Of a stretch of 64,000 nt of DNA, positions 1 through 12,112 are shown one piece after another; positions within the stretch are counted from its first letter, which is position 1; every line of letters starts with the position of its first letter. The DNA comes from Calycina herbarum (lineage: Eukaryota > Ascomycota > Leotiomycetes > Helotiales > Pezizellaceae), in NCBI GenBank assembly GCA_001414485.1, contig LLEY01000114.1, positions 1 through 64,000 on the forward strand, written 5' to 3'. The notes under the pieces are model-generated. The model ran no database searches. It saw only the letters and a program-made list of their open reading frames with translations, and was not told the origin of the DNA. Both the position numbers and the translations under genes were made by a program.

Positions 1-1571
1 TTTACACCCTCTGTAGCCTAGGGCACCCCCCTAGCGTCATTTGCCCTCATTTGGGACTTTTTAGGACCTAGACCACGCGATCTAGACTCCGCCTGACGTT
101 AAATAGATATAAATAAATAAATAAATAAACCAAGTCTCTCGTCGGAACTATACTGAAAAATAATCACCCATGAATTCAAAACGCCTCAGGCATCCTAAAA
201 ATCCCATCAGGCTTGATAGCCCTTTGTTTTCAGACGGAACATTCTGCTCTGTATAGAGAATAATACGATGAGCGAGAGCAGGGAAGTAGCAGAGAAAGAA
301 CAATAATCGCAGATTCCACTCTTCCCTTGTAAACCCCTTGTCGCCATTGTTGAAAAGTCTATCAAAATTGACAGTTGCTGTCGAAAACGAGTTTACCGTG
401 GATTCTAATCTCCAAAAAACCCCAAACGTCGAAGTGACAAGTTTACTTCTTCCACAATATACCATATGACAGAAGCCACTTCCCAGCATTACTGCAAGGA
501 GCCACAACTACTTTCTCAAACACCTCTTGCGTAACCATAAACACATTATGCTGTCCCGTTGTGTCTTTATCAAATTTGTTGCACAAAGGAATTATTCTAT
601 TCCTGGTGGATTCAAAGACAAGAGAAAGGTACTTTGAGTTGGAATTGAAAGAAGCGAATATTTAACTAGTTATTCTCAAATACATACTAAATTTCCTGTG
701 TGAAATAACATAATCTTCGGATGACGCGAGGACGAAAATTTAATAAGGGTTTTGGATAGAAGTAACAAAGAGCAAAAAGCAAAAAAGCAAAAAAGCAAAT
801 TACATTGGCTTACACTAGTTCCAAATCTAGCAACTCCTAGGAATCTCAAATAACGAACGCCCAGAAAGGAAATATACTGATACGGTCTTACCTGATGATA
901 TAAATCTCGATCTAGGAGAGGCAAAAGGATGATCTCTAATATACTCAAAAAACACACAACAGCGAACGAATCATTAAGAACGAGATGTACAAAGAGAAAA
1001 CAATGAGCAAAAAGAGGAGTAAGCCACCCGAGTAAAAGGATGACAAAAACCCCAGACCCAACATCTTTACCCATGAACCCCCATCAACTAACTCGAAAAC
1101 TCCGAGAAACGCAATAATTACCGTCGAAAAACAAGTCGGCGTCGATTCCAACCCCCAATTCCCAAAACCCCAAAGCTCCACACTTCGCCCCAAAATCTCC
1201 CGTATCAGAAATCACAGCTATTTTCCAATCACAACCCCGATCGTCCTTGGACTAGAAATATAAAATGCTCCCCCCCCCTTTTTGGCAAATTCAGTGAGCA
1301 GCAAAGTGGCAACAAGAATGAAAAACCAGGAAGCAAAAGGATACCCGCTTGCGCACACTAGGGGGCAAGCTAGGCTCGGCATGAAAAGTCGTTGATATAA
1401 TTCTACATACGCTCATCTATCATCTACCAAAAAATGCATGGGTATCATGGATTTAAGACCGCCATACAAGCCGGCCGCCTATCCTCTATTCTCAACCGGA
1501 AAAAACTCCAAAAAACCCCCTCTTACTGCATCAAAAATACCCCATCCCATATAATACAAAACACCCTCAAT
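1..1571. other. intergenic, no confident gene; AAAT microsatellite and a diverged duplicated segment
   Basis: No gene here can be supported. A short AAAT-type microsatellite lies at about 111-129. Two roughly 95-bp segments, about 335-430 and 1085-1180, are diverged copies of one another. They share GTCGAAAA, a CGT-GATTC block and a CCAA...AACCCCAAA tail in the same order. On the minus strand both sit in short open frames (148-507 and 945-1193) that share a Leu-Glu-Ser-Thr...Phe-Ser-Thr pattern. The frames are short and rich in hydrophobic residues, so I read them as relics of a repeated sequence rather than two genes. Confidence 0.5.
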
Positions 1572-3502
1572 TCACAACCCAAACCGCTTCTTCTCCTCCC
1601 TAATATCAACATTATCCGCATACCTCCTAATATCAGACACAACATTCTCCCCAATCTCATCCCCCTTCCCGGCTGCCACTCTCAGAATCAAATCATTCAA
1701 ACTCTGTCGTCCAAGGATATCAACATGATCCCCCGTATTAGGGCCACCACGGGGACTAAATCGATCAGGTTCGTGAGGCATCTCGTAAACCTTGATTTTC
1801 ACACCAGCAGGATTATAGCGATGATAATTCCACCCTTTGTTACACATGTAACCAAGTGATAGTAAGTTTACGGTACCGTCGCCTTCTCCGAGAACGACGC
1901 CGCGATCGACGTTTTCTTGGATGAGGGTTGTGTCGATGGTTATGTTTAGGGAAGAGAGGGGGGATTCGGATTTTCGGTAGAAGTAGGAGCGTTCTGCTGG
2001 TTTGCCGATTCCTGCATTTTCATCAACAAAATTCAAAGTTTTGACATTATAAAAGGGGACATACCATAAAAGCAGTATATCTTCAAATTAGGCGCAAGAG
2101 GTAACCGCGTTTCCAACGGATTAATCCATTTCCTCGGATCCTCCTCATTAGCATCAACCTCCGCAGTAGTATGCGCAACACCAGTAGAATAAGCCTCCTT
2201 AACCTGCTTCGCATACCATGATTCCGTGACGTTGAAAAGATAAGACATGCTCTCCTCCACCGTCATATTTCTCGTGGGTACTGAGTCATTCTGGTATTTG
2301 AAATTCAAGAAAGGTCCGAAACTGACATTCTGCCCGGGGAGATCATCTGGTGCCCAAGTGGAGTTTCCCCATATTGCGTTTCCGCCGATGGGAAGCATGG
2401 AACTGATTCCTGGCATGGCTCGGAAGATTTCTGCTCTTTCTTCTCGGCTGAGGAATTTTTCGAGGCCGTAGACTGCGAAGGCGTTTAGTTGGGCGGTGTC
2501 TTTCATTTCTCCGGATAGAACTGCTGGTAGGCCTTTTAATGCTCCTAGCATGCAACCAGAGATGTTGATCCAAGAATCGATATGGTCGTCCACCCAGCTA
2601 TCGCCTCCTCCGCCCCCAGATTCGGCAGCAACCCAGTGGAAGAAGTAAAATAAAACTTGACTCCCCATGGAATGTGATATAAAAACAACCTTTTTATCCG
2701 ATACCTTCATCGCCATCTCAATATACATCTTCAGCCTCGTAAAATACTGATCCCTCACCTCCAGATTCGGATACGAAAGTCTCCAATCATAAGCCGCCGT
2801 AAAGCTATTCGTAGGATCATACCCAATCGTCGCCAAATTCTCCAAAATCTTATTCCAAATCCAATAGCCCGTGATAAAAAAGTCCGCCGCATCAAACCCT
2901 TGCGCAGCCCTCAACTTGATCCCCGGCGGATCAAGTCCCGTATCCTTATCCAACATGATATGCCTCTTCCAGCCCTGTTTATCCAGAGCCAACGCCCTCA
3001 TCATAGTCCAACTCCCCCAAAGTCTCTTCCGGAAATACTGTCTCGAAGCATTCGCCGTCCCCCAACTCTCCAAACCCGTCGATATCACCCCAGGAACCAT
3101 AATAACAGGATGTCTCGCCCTCACACCCTGCGCAAGAAGATTCAAGCCCACAGAAAACGAATCGTAATTCATAGCCTCCCGTTCGCCCTTGGCTAAATCC
3201 TTGGCATCTTGCATGAAGCTCGCGGGTAGGATATCCATCAAGCTATCCATAGAAAGCTCGCCCAATTCCGGGAAATCTATGAGGTCGGATCTGCCGGCGA
3301 AGATTCCTGCGACGACGATTCCGAAGAGCCCGCCGAGGGCGAAGATGAAGCCAGTTCTTCGCTTTCGGGTTTTTGTCTTTTGGGGGGATTCTGCGATTTT
3401 GGAGACGGGTGCTAGGCGGATTTCTTCTGCTTTTGGAGGGGTGGATTCGCGGGAGGACTCTGAGGGGGAGTCCCCTATGATGCGGCGGCGGAGGAAGGAC
3501 AT
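1572..3502 (-). CDS. LRO1: phospholipid:diacylglycerol acyltransferase (Lro1/PDAT type)
   Basis: The family transfers an acyl chain from a phospholipid to diacylglycerol, making triacylglycerol at the ER membrane. Two exons, 3502-2065 and 2011-1572, join in phase across a 53-nt GTATGT...GCAG intron, giving 625 residues (yeast Lro1 has 661). The N-terminus is basic and cytosolic, followed by one membrane segment at about 50-70 preceded by KTRKRR, as in type II lumenal acyltransferases. The nucleophile is Ser278 in SHSMG. The downstream triad residues are Asp524 (GEGDGTVN) and His575 (NTGDHVDILG). The start chosen is the ATG at 3502. The frame is open to 3643, but the 47 extra residues are Pro/Ser-rich and unlike the family. 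Function is from family knowledge and the match is strong. Confidence 0.96.
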
Positions 3503-4280
3503 GATGAGTTTCGTGGTTCGTATTGGTGGCTTGGTAGGGAGGGAGGAGTGGGGAGATCGAAGGGAGAGTGAGGATGAACAGGAGCGGACCTGCGGAAGGT
3601 TAGGACATTGCCTGGGTGGTGTTTTGGGAGAAAGTTTATACAAGCAAAACGCGCTTCACCCAGAAGCTGGGCTGGCTACGTAATTGTTGAAAGCTTATGA
3701 TCCCGATATTTTACCGACCAGTCCAAATTCTACTGAAAGCAGTGAATACATATTTAATACTTGACTTCAATTTTTCTCCTCATTTCTGTCATCTCTGAAC
3801 ATTGTAGATACTCTTACCCAGAGTAATCTTATACCAAAACTATCAACTACAGTACATAAGTATTGATTTAGGAAATTAGGGAGTGCCAGCTACGAATACG
3901 ACCGACCGCCTTTCTCTATTTCAACTCTTCGCAACCTTCAACCTTCAGACAGAATCGGGGGTTCGAGCGGAAGCTATGATTTCTTGATTGTTAATTGTTA
4001 TTTGTCACAGTACATATGTCTCTTTCCTGTTAAACCATCCTCCATGTATCCTCGTCCTTTTCTGCTCTCTCGGAGTTCTTCGGGGACTTGGATTGTCCGC
4101 TCCTTCCTTCCCCTTGGCCTTCAATCTCGAAGGGATCCTCGTCCCAAGTCTGGGATTTCTTCCTTCCTGTCGCCTTCGCATGCTGTCTCTAGGCGGTTGA
4201 GCTGACCACCAAGCACGCCCTCTCAGCCATTATGGCTTCTTTGTTCTTGTTGTACATCTATCTAGCAGCCCGGTGGCATT
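3503..4280. promoter_or_regulatory. spacer: upstream of the PDAT gene, downstream of the mannosidase gene
   Basis: Both flanking genes are on the minus strand, so this 778-bp stretch carries the PDAT promoter/5' leader and the 3' end of the mannosidase transcript. Short open frames on the plus strand near 3984-4205 have biased composition and no recognisable domain. I see no TATA-like box or operator that I can assign. Confidence 0.5.
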
Positions 4281-6288
4281 TCAACCCGGTCTTCTCAGCG
4301 GATGCGCTTCAGTATTAAAAACATAGTCGTCCAAGCTCACAATACTCGGGTCTTCAAAGATAAGATAAAAGTACTTGAGAGTTTCGGCCATCCAGAAGGA
4401 TTCCATCCGGTCGGCCTTTGGGGGATTTGCGACCGTGCAATCATCCAGAGCTACGTGTGCGATGTTTGTGGTGGTGTATTTGATGATGGTGTTGAACATG
4501 GTCCACGCTCGTTCGCGTAGTCTTGGATCGCCAGTGATGCGATAGAGAATGAAGATTGATTCAATGGCCTCGGGTCTGCTATCGTCAGCTTTTGTTCAAT
4601 ACTCAAACTGGAGAAAAACACTCACCGAAGAATATATCTTGCATCATCGACCTTAGCTACGCCAGGTCCGAGCCCATGAAGTTTTATTTTCTCCGCCGCG
4701 GATTGCGTGCCTTCATAACTAGCACTGACAGCATCATGCCACTTCTTCTCGTCCCAACTGCAGTTCGCTTTGCTTTCACAAGGCACCGTGTGGATGATCT
4801 CGGGCATGATGCCGAGTGGCATAACCTCATATGCCCAGAGGCAGCCTTCAACCAGCTGTTTTCCAATTTCCAAATCCGAGTTGTTGTCAAAAATCTTGGC
4901 TCCAACAGCAACCATTCCTCCAGCAAAGCAACCAAGATGTTGAGCTTGTGGTTCCGTTACAATCTTCTCTCCCGGTGTCTTGCCATCAGTACTGATTTGA
5001 CCAGCCAGAAGAATGTCCAAATTATCTTTCGTCATGGGGCGATAAAAGATATTCCGCTTCATAGCCGTCATAGAATACTCGTAAAGTCTACGATATTGTT
5101 GACTACCTCCTCCAAGTAACATATATTGCTATTTTTCTTTGTTAACTTCATCTTCCTCATTCTCGGGCGGGAAAAACCAACCTTCGGCAAATACTCATAC
5201 AAACTATCCGCCATCCCCCCAATAGTGAAATCCCCACTCTCCTTAAAATTACCTTCCTTCAAATTCACACTCACAGGCCACATCCCCACCAACTTCGTCC
5301 TCCCCTGTTCCTGTTCAAAAACATCCATAACCCTCTGCACAGCATCAAACCATTTCCCATCGCCCGTGAGCTGACTCAGTCTCGTGAATTCCAATGACAA
5401 ACTTCCTACTTCCGCCACAAGCACACTGCTCCCTGCCTCTTGTTTCTTCCCTGCCATTGCGTTTTTGAAATTCCAACGCATGACTGGGAGACGGTTTGGT
5501 GTATCAAATGCTTTATACAGCATTTCTCCCAGCTCTTTAGCTTTCTCCAGAAGTTCGGGATACAGATGTTCACTGATATCGTAGGCTGCTAGTAAACCAC
5601 CGAGATACCGGATTGTAGTTTCGAAGACGTTTATCTCGTCAAGTGAACAAACACTGAAATCGATCTTCCCGATTTCTAGGACCGCGGAGTCGAATTCTTC
5701 TTTTAGGTCCATGATCCAGAGGGTATCTGTTTTATATTAGCATTTCCCTTCTTTTCCCGAAAAATTACAACCCAAAAGGTATTAAAGAGAGAACAAACCA
5801 AGCGAATCAACTAAACTAGCACCCCACCCCCCAAAAACATCAAGTGCTCCTCCGGAGAGAGGTCGCACCTCATCTCGTCCCCATGCATGCTCGCGATATC
5901 CTGTGAAAGCATGACTGAAATTCCCCCTCACGGCTTCCAGTTTCAGCAATCTTTCTTTCTTCTCCTGTCTGCTTTCCCTCTCAAAAACATGTTGGATCCG
6001 GGGAATGCTCTTAGAATTACTGGTTGGCATTGGGACTAGAGATGTGACGGGGTAATCTTGGGTCAGGGTTGCCCAGTTGAATTTTGCGTTGGTTGGAGGA
6101 GTATTAGATGGGTTTGTGAGAGGTCCACCGCCTGACGCTTGTTGAGAGTTGCTAATTATGTTTTGTTGTTGGAGGGAGTGGTAGCTTGAGGAGCGGCGGG
6201 TGTTGTAGGTGTCTAGCATTAAAAAACATATCACCAACACCGCGACCAGGAGGAAGCCTCGCCATCTTGCTAATGTCGCCAACAACAT
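4281..6288 (-). CDS. GH47 class I alpha-1,2-mannosidase (ER/Golgi N-glycan processing)
   Basis: The family trims alpha-1,2-linked mannose from N-glycans in the secretory pathway. Four exons (6288-5799, 5726-5182, 5128-4626, 4575-4281) splice in phase to 610 residues. Introns are GTTTGT...ACAG, GTTGGT...ATAG and GTGAGT...GCAG. One N-terminal signal anchor lies at about 11-26, then a Ser/Gln/Asn-rich stem. Splicing exon 1 to exon 2 recreates the family core SLDTLWIM. GYREHAWGRDEVRPLSGG carries conserved active-site residues, and the C-terminal NTEAHP at about 600-605 supplies the calcium-binding Thr. The usual GG-MGDS motif reads GGMADS here. The membrane anchor favours a resident ER/Golgi enzyme over a secreted one; the exact subtype cannot be told. 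Confidence 0.95.
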
Positions 6289-7159
6289 CTTCTCTCGTTC
6301 TTTCCCTTCCCTTTTCTTATTTCCCTCTCCTCAAATCTTCATTGCTTCGTACATGATTGATGGTCGTTGCGATGTCAGGAGGTGATGTCGTCCATGACAA
6401 AGTAGGATTTCCCTTCAAAGGATGCCTCGTAAAAATCTGGACCAATCCTACACTCAGCCTCACACCATTCTCACGTAAATAACTGGTTGCATCGTTTGCG
6501 ATTTGAGGGTGAGGGGTTCATTGGTGCGGGTTGAGTGGCGCATGCGGCGGGGTGACTGCTTACCCCAGGGGGAGTGCTGACTGCATGGGGTGAACCAATC
6601 AGGGGGACTGGCTCGGTTGCCTAAATTTTGGATGGCGTGAATGGTTTTTCTTCTGAAGTATCAGGTGAGAGGGGTGGTGAATGGGAATGGGGTCATTATT
6701 TCTGAAGTGAACTTAGTGAATTGTAAATTTATTGTTCGCCAAGAGATGGATTTGCTTGCGACGAGCTCGCTCTTAGAAAACACGGAAGGGAGTGAGAAGA
6801 GAGTATGAACGAGATTTGTAGATGAGAACAGATGTCGAAAACCACTAGGATTAGTTAGGATCAAGGAGTTCAGAAAACATGCATGCGTCTTTCCATCTTT
6901 GCACCTTAAAAAAGCTCCCTTCGGAGCATTGATAATAAAAACGCATCTCGGGTTGGAAGACGAGAGATTAACGTGATTAACGAGATCATTCTTGACTTTG
7001 GTACTTTGACTTTCGTACTTTGTGCTGGTGAAAGTCGCTGAATGGTTATCAAAATATATCCGCCTGGAGAGGAGACGTCTGAGCAAAATAATTTACTTAT
7101 GAAGATAATCAAGTACAATACGATTGAAGAGACAATTGAATCAAGGAGTATAAGAGAAT

Positions 7160-7190
7160 ATCGACAGTGAAATAAAATTCGACAACAAAC
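7160..7190 (+). repeat. TCGAC-type 18-bp-period motif, copy 1
   Basis: Two TCGACA half-sites whose first bases are 18 bp apart, the second in the context AATTCGACAACAAA. This is one of six related copies in the first 12.2 kb (see findings). Confidence 0.5.
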
Positions 7191-7891
7191 TCTGACTACT
7201 CATCTAATTGGGATTTTCTGTCTGCTATCCACGTTAAATGATCATTTCTACGTTCATGTAATCTACAAGTCCCAGAACTAGCCTCTGCGTAAAATTGCTT
7301 ACCTTTCGCTCACATCTCAAACCAGTATTTTGAAAAACAGATAGCCTTTCCAATGTTAACTTTCGAAATGTTTACGCGGGATCTCTTCTTTTAAATAAAC
7401 TAACCATAGGAAAAGAATTATACTTGGAGTTTGCTACGAATTTGAAGCTAAACAAAAATTTAGAGAAGCAGATAATATCCTAAGTTTTAAATAAAGTTCT
7501 TCTCCAGTCATCGCGTATAATATAATAGCTAAAAGAAAACGAATTTGAAGTGACCCAAGTCTTATTTTACAAACTTTGGTTTGTAGCGTTCAAAGGACAA
7601 ACAAAGACATTTCACATATTTACATCTCGCGTAGTCACTTTCTCCTAGAACACCGCACAAATTGCAAAACCAAGTCCGGGAGATGAATTACTCAAAACCA
7701 AGTTTTTGAGGTACTTGCATTTAAAGTCTTGTTTTAGACTACTGAACAATGACATGAATCACGAGTTAACTCCAGAGGCAATATTGCTCTCTTAGTGTAT
7801 CTGATATAAGAAGTGAAAGATGTAAAACAAGTTGTAGAGCCCGTCAAGACGAGATGGAAAAATTCCAGACCTGGCAGATCTACGTCCTTGG

Positions 7892-7952
7892 CTGTCAAAG
7901 TTTTTCTATCGAGACTTCGAAGAACAATCGATAATATAATAAACTTTGACAG
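7892..7952. repeat. inverted repeat with 12-bp perfect arms
   Basis: CTGTCAAAGTTT at 7892-7903 is exactly complementary to AAACTTTGACAG at 7941-7952, with a 37-nt loop. The flanks suggest an extended imperfect stem (TATCGA against TCGATA inside the loop). No gene borders it, so it is not an obvious terminator. It may be a remnant terminal inverted repeat or a hairpin RNA. Confidence 0.6.
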
Positions 7953-8722
7953 TGAAACTTTTTTACTTTTGATCTGATTAATAATTTACTACTACTTCCT
8001 TCCTCTCATGATTTGAGTTTCCAATTATACAGGTACCGTGATACTTGAACTGAATTATCATATTCACTTGAACCCCTCCCCAACTCCAGAACAGTGTTTC
8101 CCGTGTGGGGTAGAACCATCTATGACGTAGAACCATCTATGGCGGAACGAGGGGGTTGAGATTAGAATATAAACAGCTCTCAACCCCTCGACTTCCCGAC
8201 GACTTTTCCTAAATAACCCTCTTTTATACTTACAGAGGTTACTTAAGGAAGAGAGAGCCACTAGAAATCCACACGCCGTTGTGAACTAGACTAGAATTTG
8301 AACTTCTCAATTAATCACTCTTGGGAGTGGCTCGGAAGGACTGGAGATAATTTCTTATCAAGTTCCTTTGGCGCAAATATTATTTGTTAGACAACCTCCC
8401 AGAAGCTTTGCTCCCGGATGTATTTACATATTGTAGAGGTTCTTCCTCCTAGGGAAACACTATGAATTCTGGAAGACAAGGGGCAGAATTTCCCCACAGC
8501 CTCTAGAACTTTAGTGTGCTTATTTTCAGAATAGATTTACAATAGCCTACCTGTCAGAGAGGAATATGGACATCAATTTCACTGTGCGTTTCCATAAATC
8601 TGTGTTACGAGCACTTGAAAGATGTAAATATTTAGTTAATCTCATGCGCCTGGTTTGGACATCCTGAAGTCCCAGACTATAAGCTTGACAACTGGAAACT
8701 AATCTCGTGAAGTTAAGAAACT

Positions 8723-8751
8723 ATCGACAACAGATATAATTCGACGGCAAA
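8723..8751 (+). repeat. TCGAC-type motif, copy 2
   Basis: Same arrangement as the copy at 7160, but the half-sites are 17 bp apart, one base short. The second half-site reads AATTCGACGGCAAA. Confidence 0.5.
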
Positions 8752-9595
8752 TTCTATATGTTTGGTTTACTTGAGGTCTTTCCTCCACTTCATCGGGGTT
8801 TCTATCCTTTCACGACTAAGGTCCTCTTGATTACTTGTATCATTTACTTCGCCATTTGCACTGTCTTCACGCAGCCTACCAGCACAAAGTTTTTGGAAAT
8901 ACACTCATTGGTTTTCATATCTCTCCAAAGTTTACTCAATGTGAGAAATATATATCCCAGTCCCAATTCTTTTAAGCGCAAGTTGATATGGAAATAAATT
9001 ATTCCTTTGAGTGTCTTTTGGCCCTCTAGCTTAGAGAACACTTCATGGGACCATAAATTAAAGGAACTCAAAGTTTGAACCAGTAGAGATTCGAAATAAA
9101 AGTGGAAGAAGTAGTTAGCTATGAGCCATGTGAGATAGCGATGAATTTTCTTCACATAGAGGGAATTTCGAGAGATCAAGACTTGGGGACCTCATTGCTT
9201 CTATAGAAATACCCTCTATTTCACCTCCCAATAATATTGTTGCCGAGAAACCATCGCTAGTAATCTACAAAACAGTGAGGTGTTGGAAAGAGAGTGTGAG
9301 TGAGAAGCTCGCGAGAAAGTTCTTTTCAACCTGAAATATGTCTCTGGTGAAGTATCAATATCAAGTCTCTGTGTACCAAGATGATAGTCAACAATCGAGA
9401 ATAGCACCGGCGGCGACCAAATCATGTTGTGTGAGGCTAGAGATTGAAGGTAACGAAATGAAAGGTTGTCGTTTCATGAAAGAGTTGTGAAATATTCAGC
9501 CTTCGACTAAACTCTCAAGCCCTCTATCACTTTCTACGCCATAAAACGAGTGATGCTCACAAGGATGTGAGTCAGGTCTCTTTTGTGGCTTAAGA

Positions 9596-10310
9596 TTAAA
9601 AATTCAGCCACTTAACTTTTCGACTCCCAACATCCCAGTACAAGCCAAATGCAGCTTCGTATGTTGGTGACAGCGAGTGCGCGGTACAAGTAAAGCTCCC
9701 CTTCGTATATCCCTGTTCGAAAATCCGTTTTAATTCGTTTTCTAGGGGGGCTTTCATCGTCCTGATATTTAAAATCAAATCCACCTGCTCCTCGTTAAAG
9801 TATGGCTTTCCTAGAAAATACGGATTACCGAGATTTTCCAGTCGTCCTGGTGCAGAGGGGTCTTTTTGGTAAGAACGGAAGTCTTTTATCAATCTTACCG
9901 CTCCATCGACACAGTTTTTATTAGATTTCAGGTACTTCCGGAATTGAGTGCGCGATTCGAGGACTTGGTTGTGGGTGTGCCAGATTCCTGTCAGCTTTTC
10001 TCGGTGTGGTCCTTGCAGAAGTTGCTGTTGCCACACTTCTGGTGTGAGCTGGATTTTGTGGACGATGCCTTCTAGACTCGTGTAGTCGAGCTTGATATCC
10101 GTAACTAGTTTCATAGGAGTATCGATAAGGGAATCTTCAATCATGACTATAGATTTCGTCAGAATTGCGCTTGGGAACTGATTTAGATGTTCGAACAGAA
10201 TGAGCAGAAGCCCAAAGAAGAACCTCTTACATACCGAAAACGTAGGACCAAGGAAATATAGCCAGCTTTTCATCTTCCCACTCTATCGTGAGGATTTTCT
10301 CATCCTCCAT
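9596..10310 (-). CDS. hypothetical protein, probably spliced and possibly broken
   Basis: I do not recognise this gene. The main frame, 9596 to about 10177, reads as a natural soluble protein of about 190 residues, with charged helices, several Trp and a Gln/Leu-rich centre. Upstream, an ATG at 10310 opens a convincing small exon starting MEDEKILTIEWEDE and ending at a GTATGT donor after 10235. The nearest acceptor (ATCAG before 10177) would join the two in phase 1, whereas the long frame needs phase 0. So either another splice choice is used or a one-base indel has broken the gene. Read unspliced from a TTG/ATG near 10273 it would carry an artificial Phe/Leu-rich N-terminus, which is really intron. 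Confidence 0.45.
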
Positions 10311-11209
10311 GGTGGATCAAACAAGGTATTCGAATGTAAGAAAGAAAAGGGAAGAAGCAAGTTAATATAGTGCGTTGCCAAGCCCTGAGGCGCTAGACGA
10401 GGAAAGCTCGCTAGTCCCCAAACAAATTAATTAGCCCGTCATATTCCGGATGCCATCACTAAAATAAAAATGTGCAGTTACGAATGCTCTACGGGTTTTG
10501 ACGACGTTTACCTAGTAATTATGAGTGTTTTGAAGAACCCAACTCATTCTAGAAGTAGGATCTCTCCACCTACCTTACTACAGACTGTGCAAGACAATTA
10601 GAATAATTGAAATCTTTGTCCGAGAAGAATAAAACCGTCTCAATTGGTAGCTGTACTCACCTAATATAACTCGTACAATGCCATAGAATGGGTGCACAGG
10701 AGTAGCACGATGATTGCGCGGCATCCTGGGAGTTACTCTTGTCTCGTTTATTTATGAACTCGAGGAGTATTCTTCAGCAAAATATGTCAACGTCCGCAAT
10801 CGACGAGGTGAAGAAATAAAGGTACTTTCAACGAAACTGGAACTTTCAAAACATACTCGGAGCGAAGAAATAAGGTATAAATCGTATTGATCATCCATAG
10901 CGTCCAGCCATGGTTTCAGCAGGCCACGGTGCCGAGCGATGAGAGATAATGCCTAGGTAATCAATTCTAACATCAAAGTACTAACTCGAAGTATCGCAAT
11001 CAATTCCCCCAAGAGAACATGAATTTGAAAATTAACACCAGCTTCGTAGAGAATAACGTTCCACCAGGTTACGAGAAGACCAGGGCAAGTAGTACAGAGT
11101 TGAAATAACGAAAATAAAATTCAGGGTTGTTATATCCATGTTGAGTAAAAGAGAACCATCATTCTCAGAAGGTCTTGAAGAAAGATGTCATGCTGCCAAA
11201 AGAAAGAGA

Positions 11210-11240
11210 TTCGACAACAACACATAATTCGACAGCAAAA
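11210..11240 (+). repeat. TCGAC-type motif, copy 3
   Basis: TTCGACAACA followed at an 18-bp period by AATTCGACAGCAAAA. This is the best-preserved of the four plus-strand copies. Confidence 0.55.
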
Positions 11241-12081
11241 CCACCACCACGACGAAAATCTCCTACAGCTGTTTCTAAACCCTTGTAGCTATTAGCTTAA
11301 CTGTTTATTCCTTCCCTGTTGTCCCAATTCAAACTTCATTGTACGATCCTAGGAGTAGTTGTTTGTGTTACCAGACTATTTTTCCCCCAATCATTTGTCT
11401 TAGTCATGTTGATCAAGTAAGTACCAGAACCCGACCCTTAGAAAGATGGTCAGCGGAATGCAGAGGATCTTGGAAAGAGTGAAGACGTGAGTACCGTTGA
11501 ATGAGAGAAAGTCCCAACATACGCAGTAACTCTACGCGGCTACGCCAAAATTCCGAAGGCCGAGCCATTAATCAGCTCTGTCTTGTTTAACCTAGTGTTA
11601 TGGTAGGATCCATTGTTAGTTTACCAAGGTTTGTTATAAGCTACACCTTCTGCAGGGCCATTTGCCAAAGTAAAAAAAAAACGATGATAAGATTGTCTCC
11701 CAATTTAATGTTCACAGACGCAGTCAGCACCAATCAACGCTAATGATATAACTAAGACAATTTAAACTTCTATAATTCCAAACCATCTCCTCAGAAAAAG
11801 ATACTCCACTACCTTGCGAAAAGAAGTTCGCCTACAGGGACGAACTAGGAGAACAAGAAAGAAGCTAGGTATAAAAACTGTTATGCTGTGATTTGTTGAG
11901 ATTATTGGTAGGGATGGAGAAGACACCAGCTTCGCGAAAATGGTATGGCGAACGTATAATATTGATACCTCTCAAGGCTAACTCTCGTGACAATATTCTG
12001 TAAAAACAAAACAACGCCTAGAGTCCAGAAGAGAACAAGAAGAGAAATCGCGCTGATCGAATAACATAAGAAAAAAAAACT

Positions 12082-12112
12082 TCCGATAACAACCTAGAAT
12101 TCGACAGCAAAA
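12082..12112 (+). repeat. TCGAC-type motif, copy 4
   Basis: First half-site decayed to CCGATAACA; second half-site intact as AATTCGACAGCAAAA at the same 18-bp period. Confidence 0.5.

Larger units (their letters stand above)
6289..9595. other. gene-poor spacer, 3.3 kb
   Basis: No convincing gene. The first few hundred bases are the mannosidase promoter. Open frames (for example 6661-7086 minus, 8758-8997 plus) are short, Ser/Phe/Leu-rich and show no domain or intron structure. The stretch holds two copies of the 18-bp-period TCGAC motif (7160 and 8723), a 12-bp-arm inverted repeat (7892-7952) and a small tandem duplication of GTAGAACCATCTATG near 8108-8142. Confidence 0.5.

Noticed and set aside
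2247..3683. Several plus-strand open frames over the PDAT gene
   Set aside because: They are antisense shadows of a well-supported minus-strand gene with family motifs and a proper intron.
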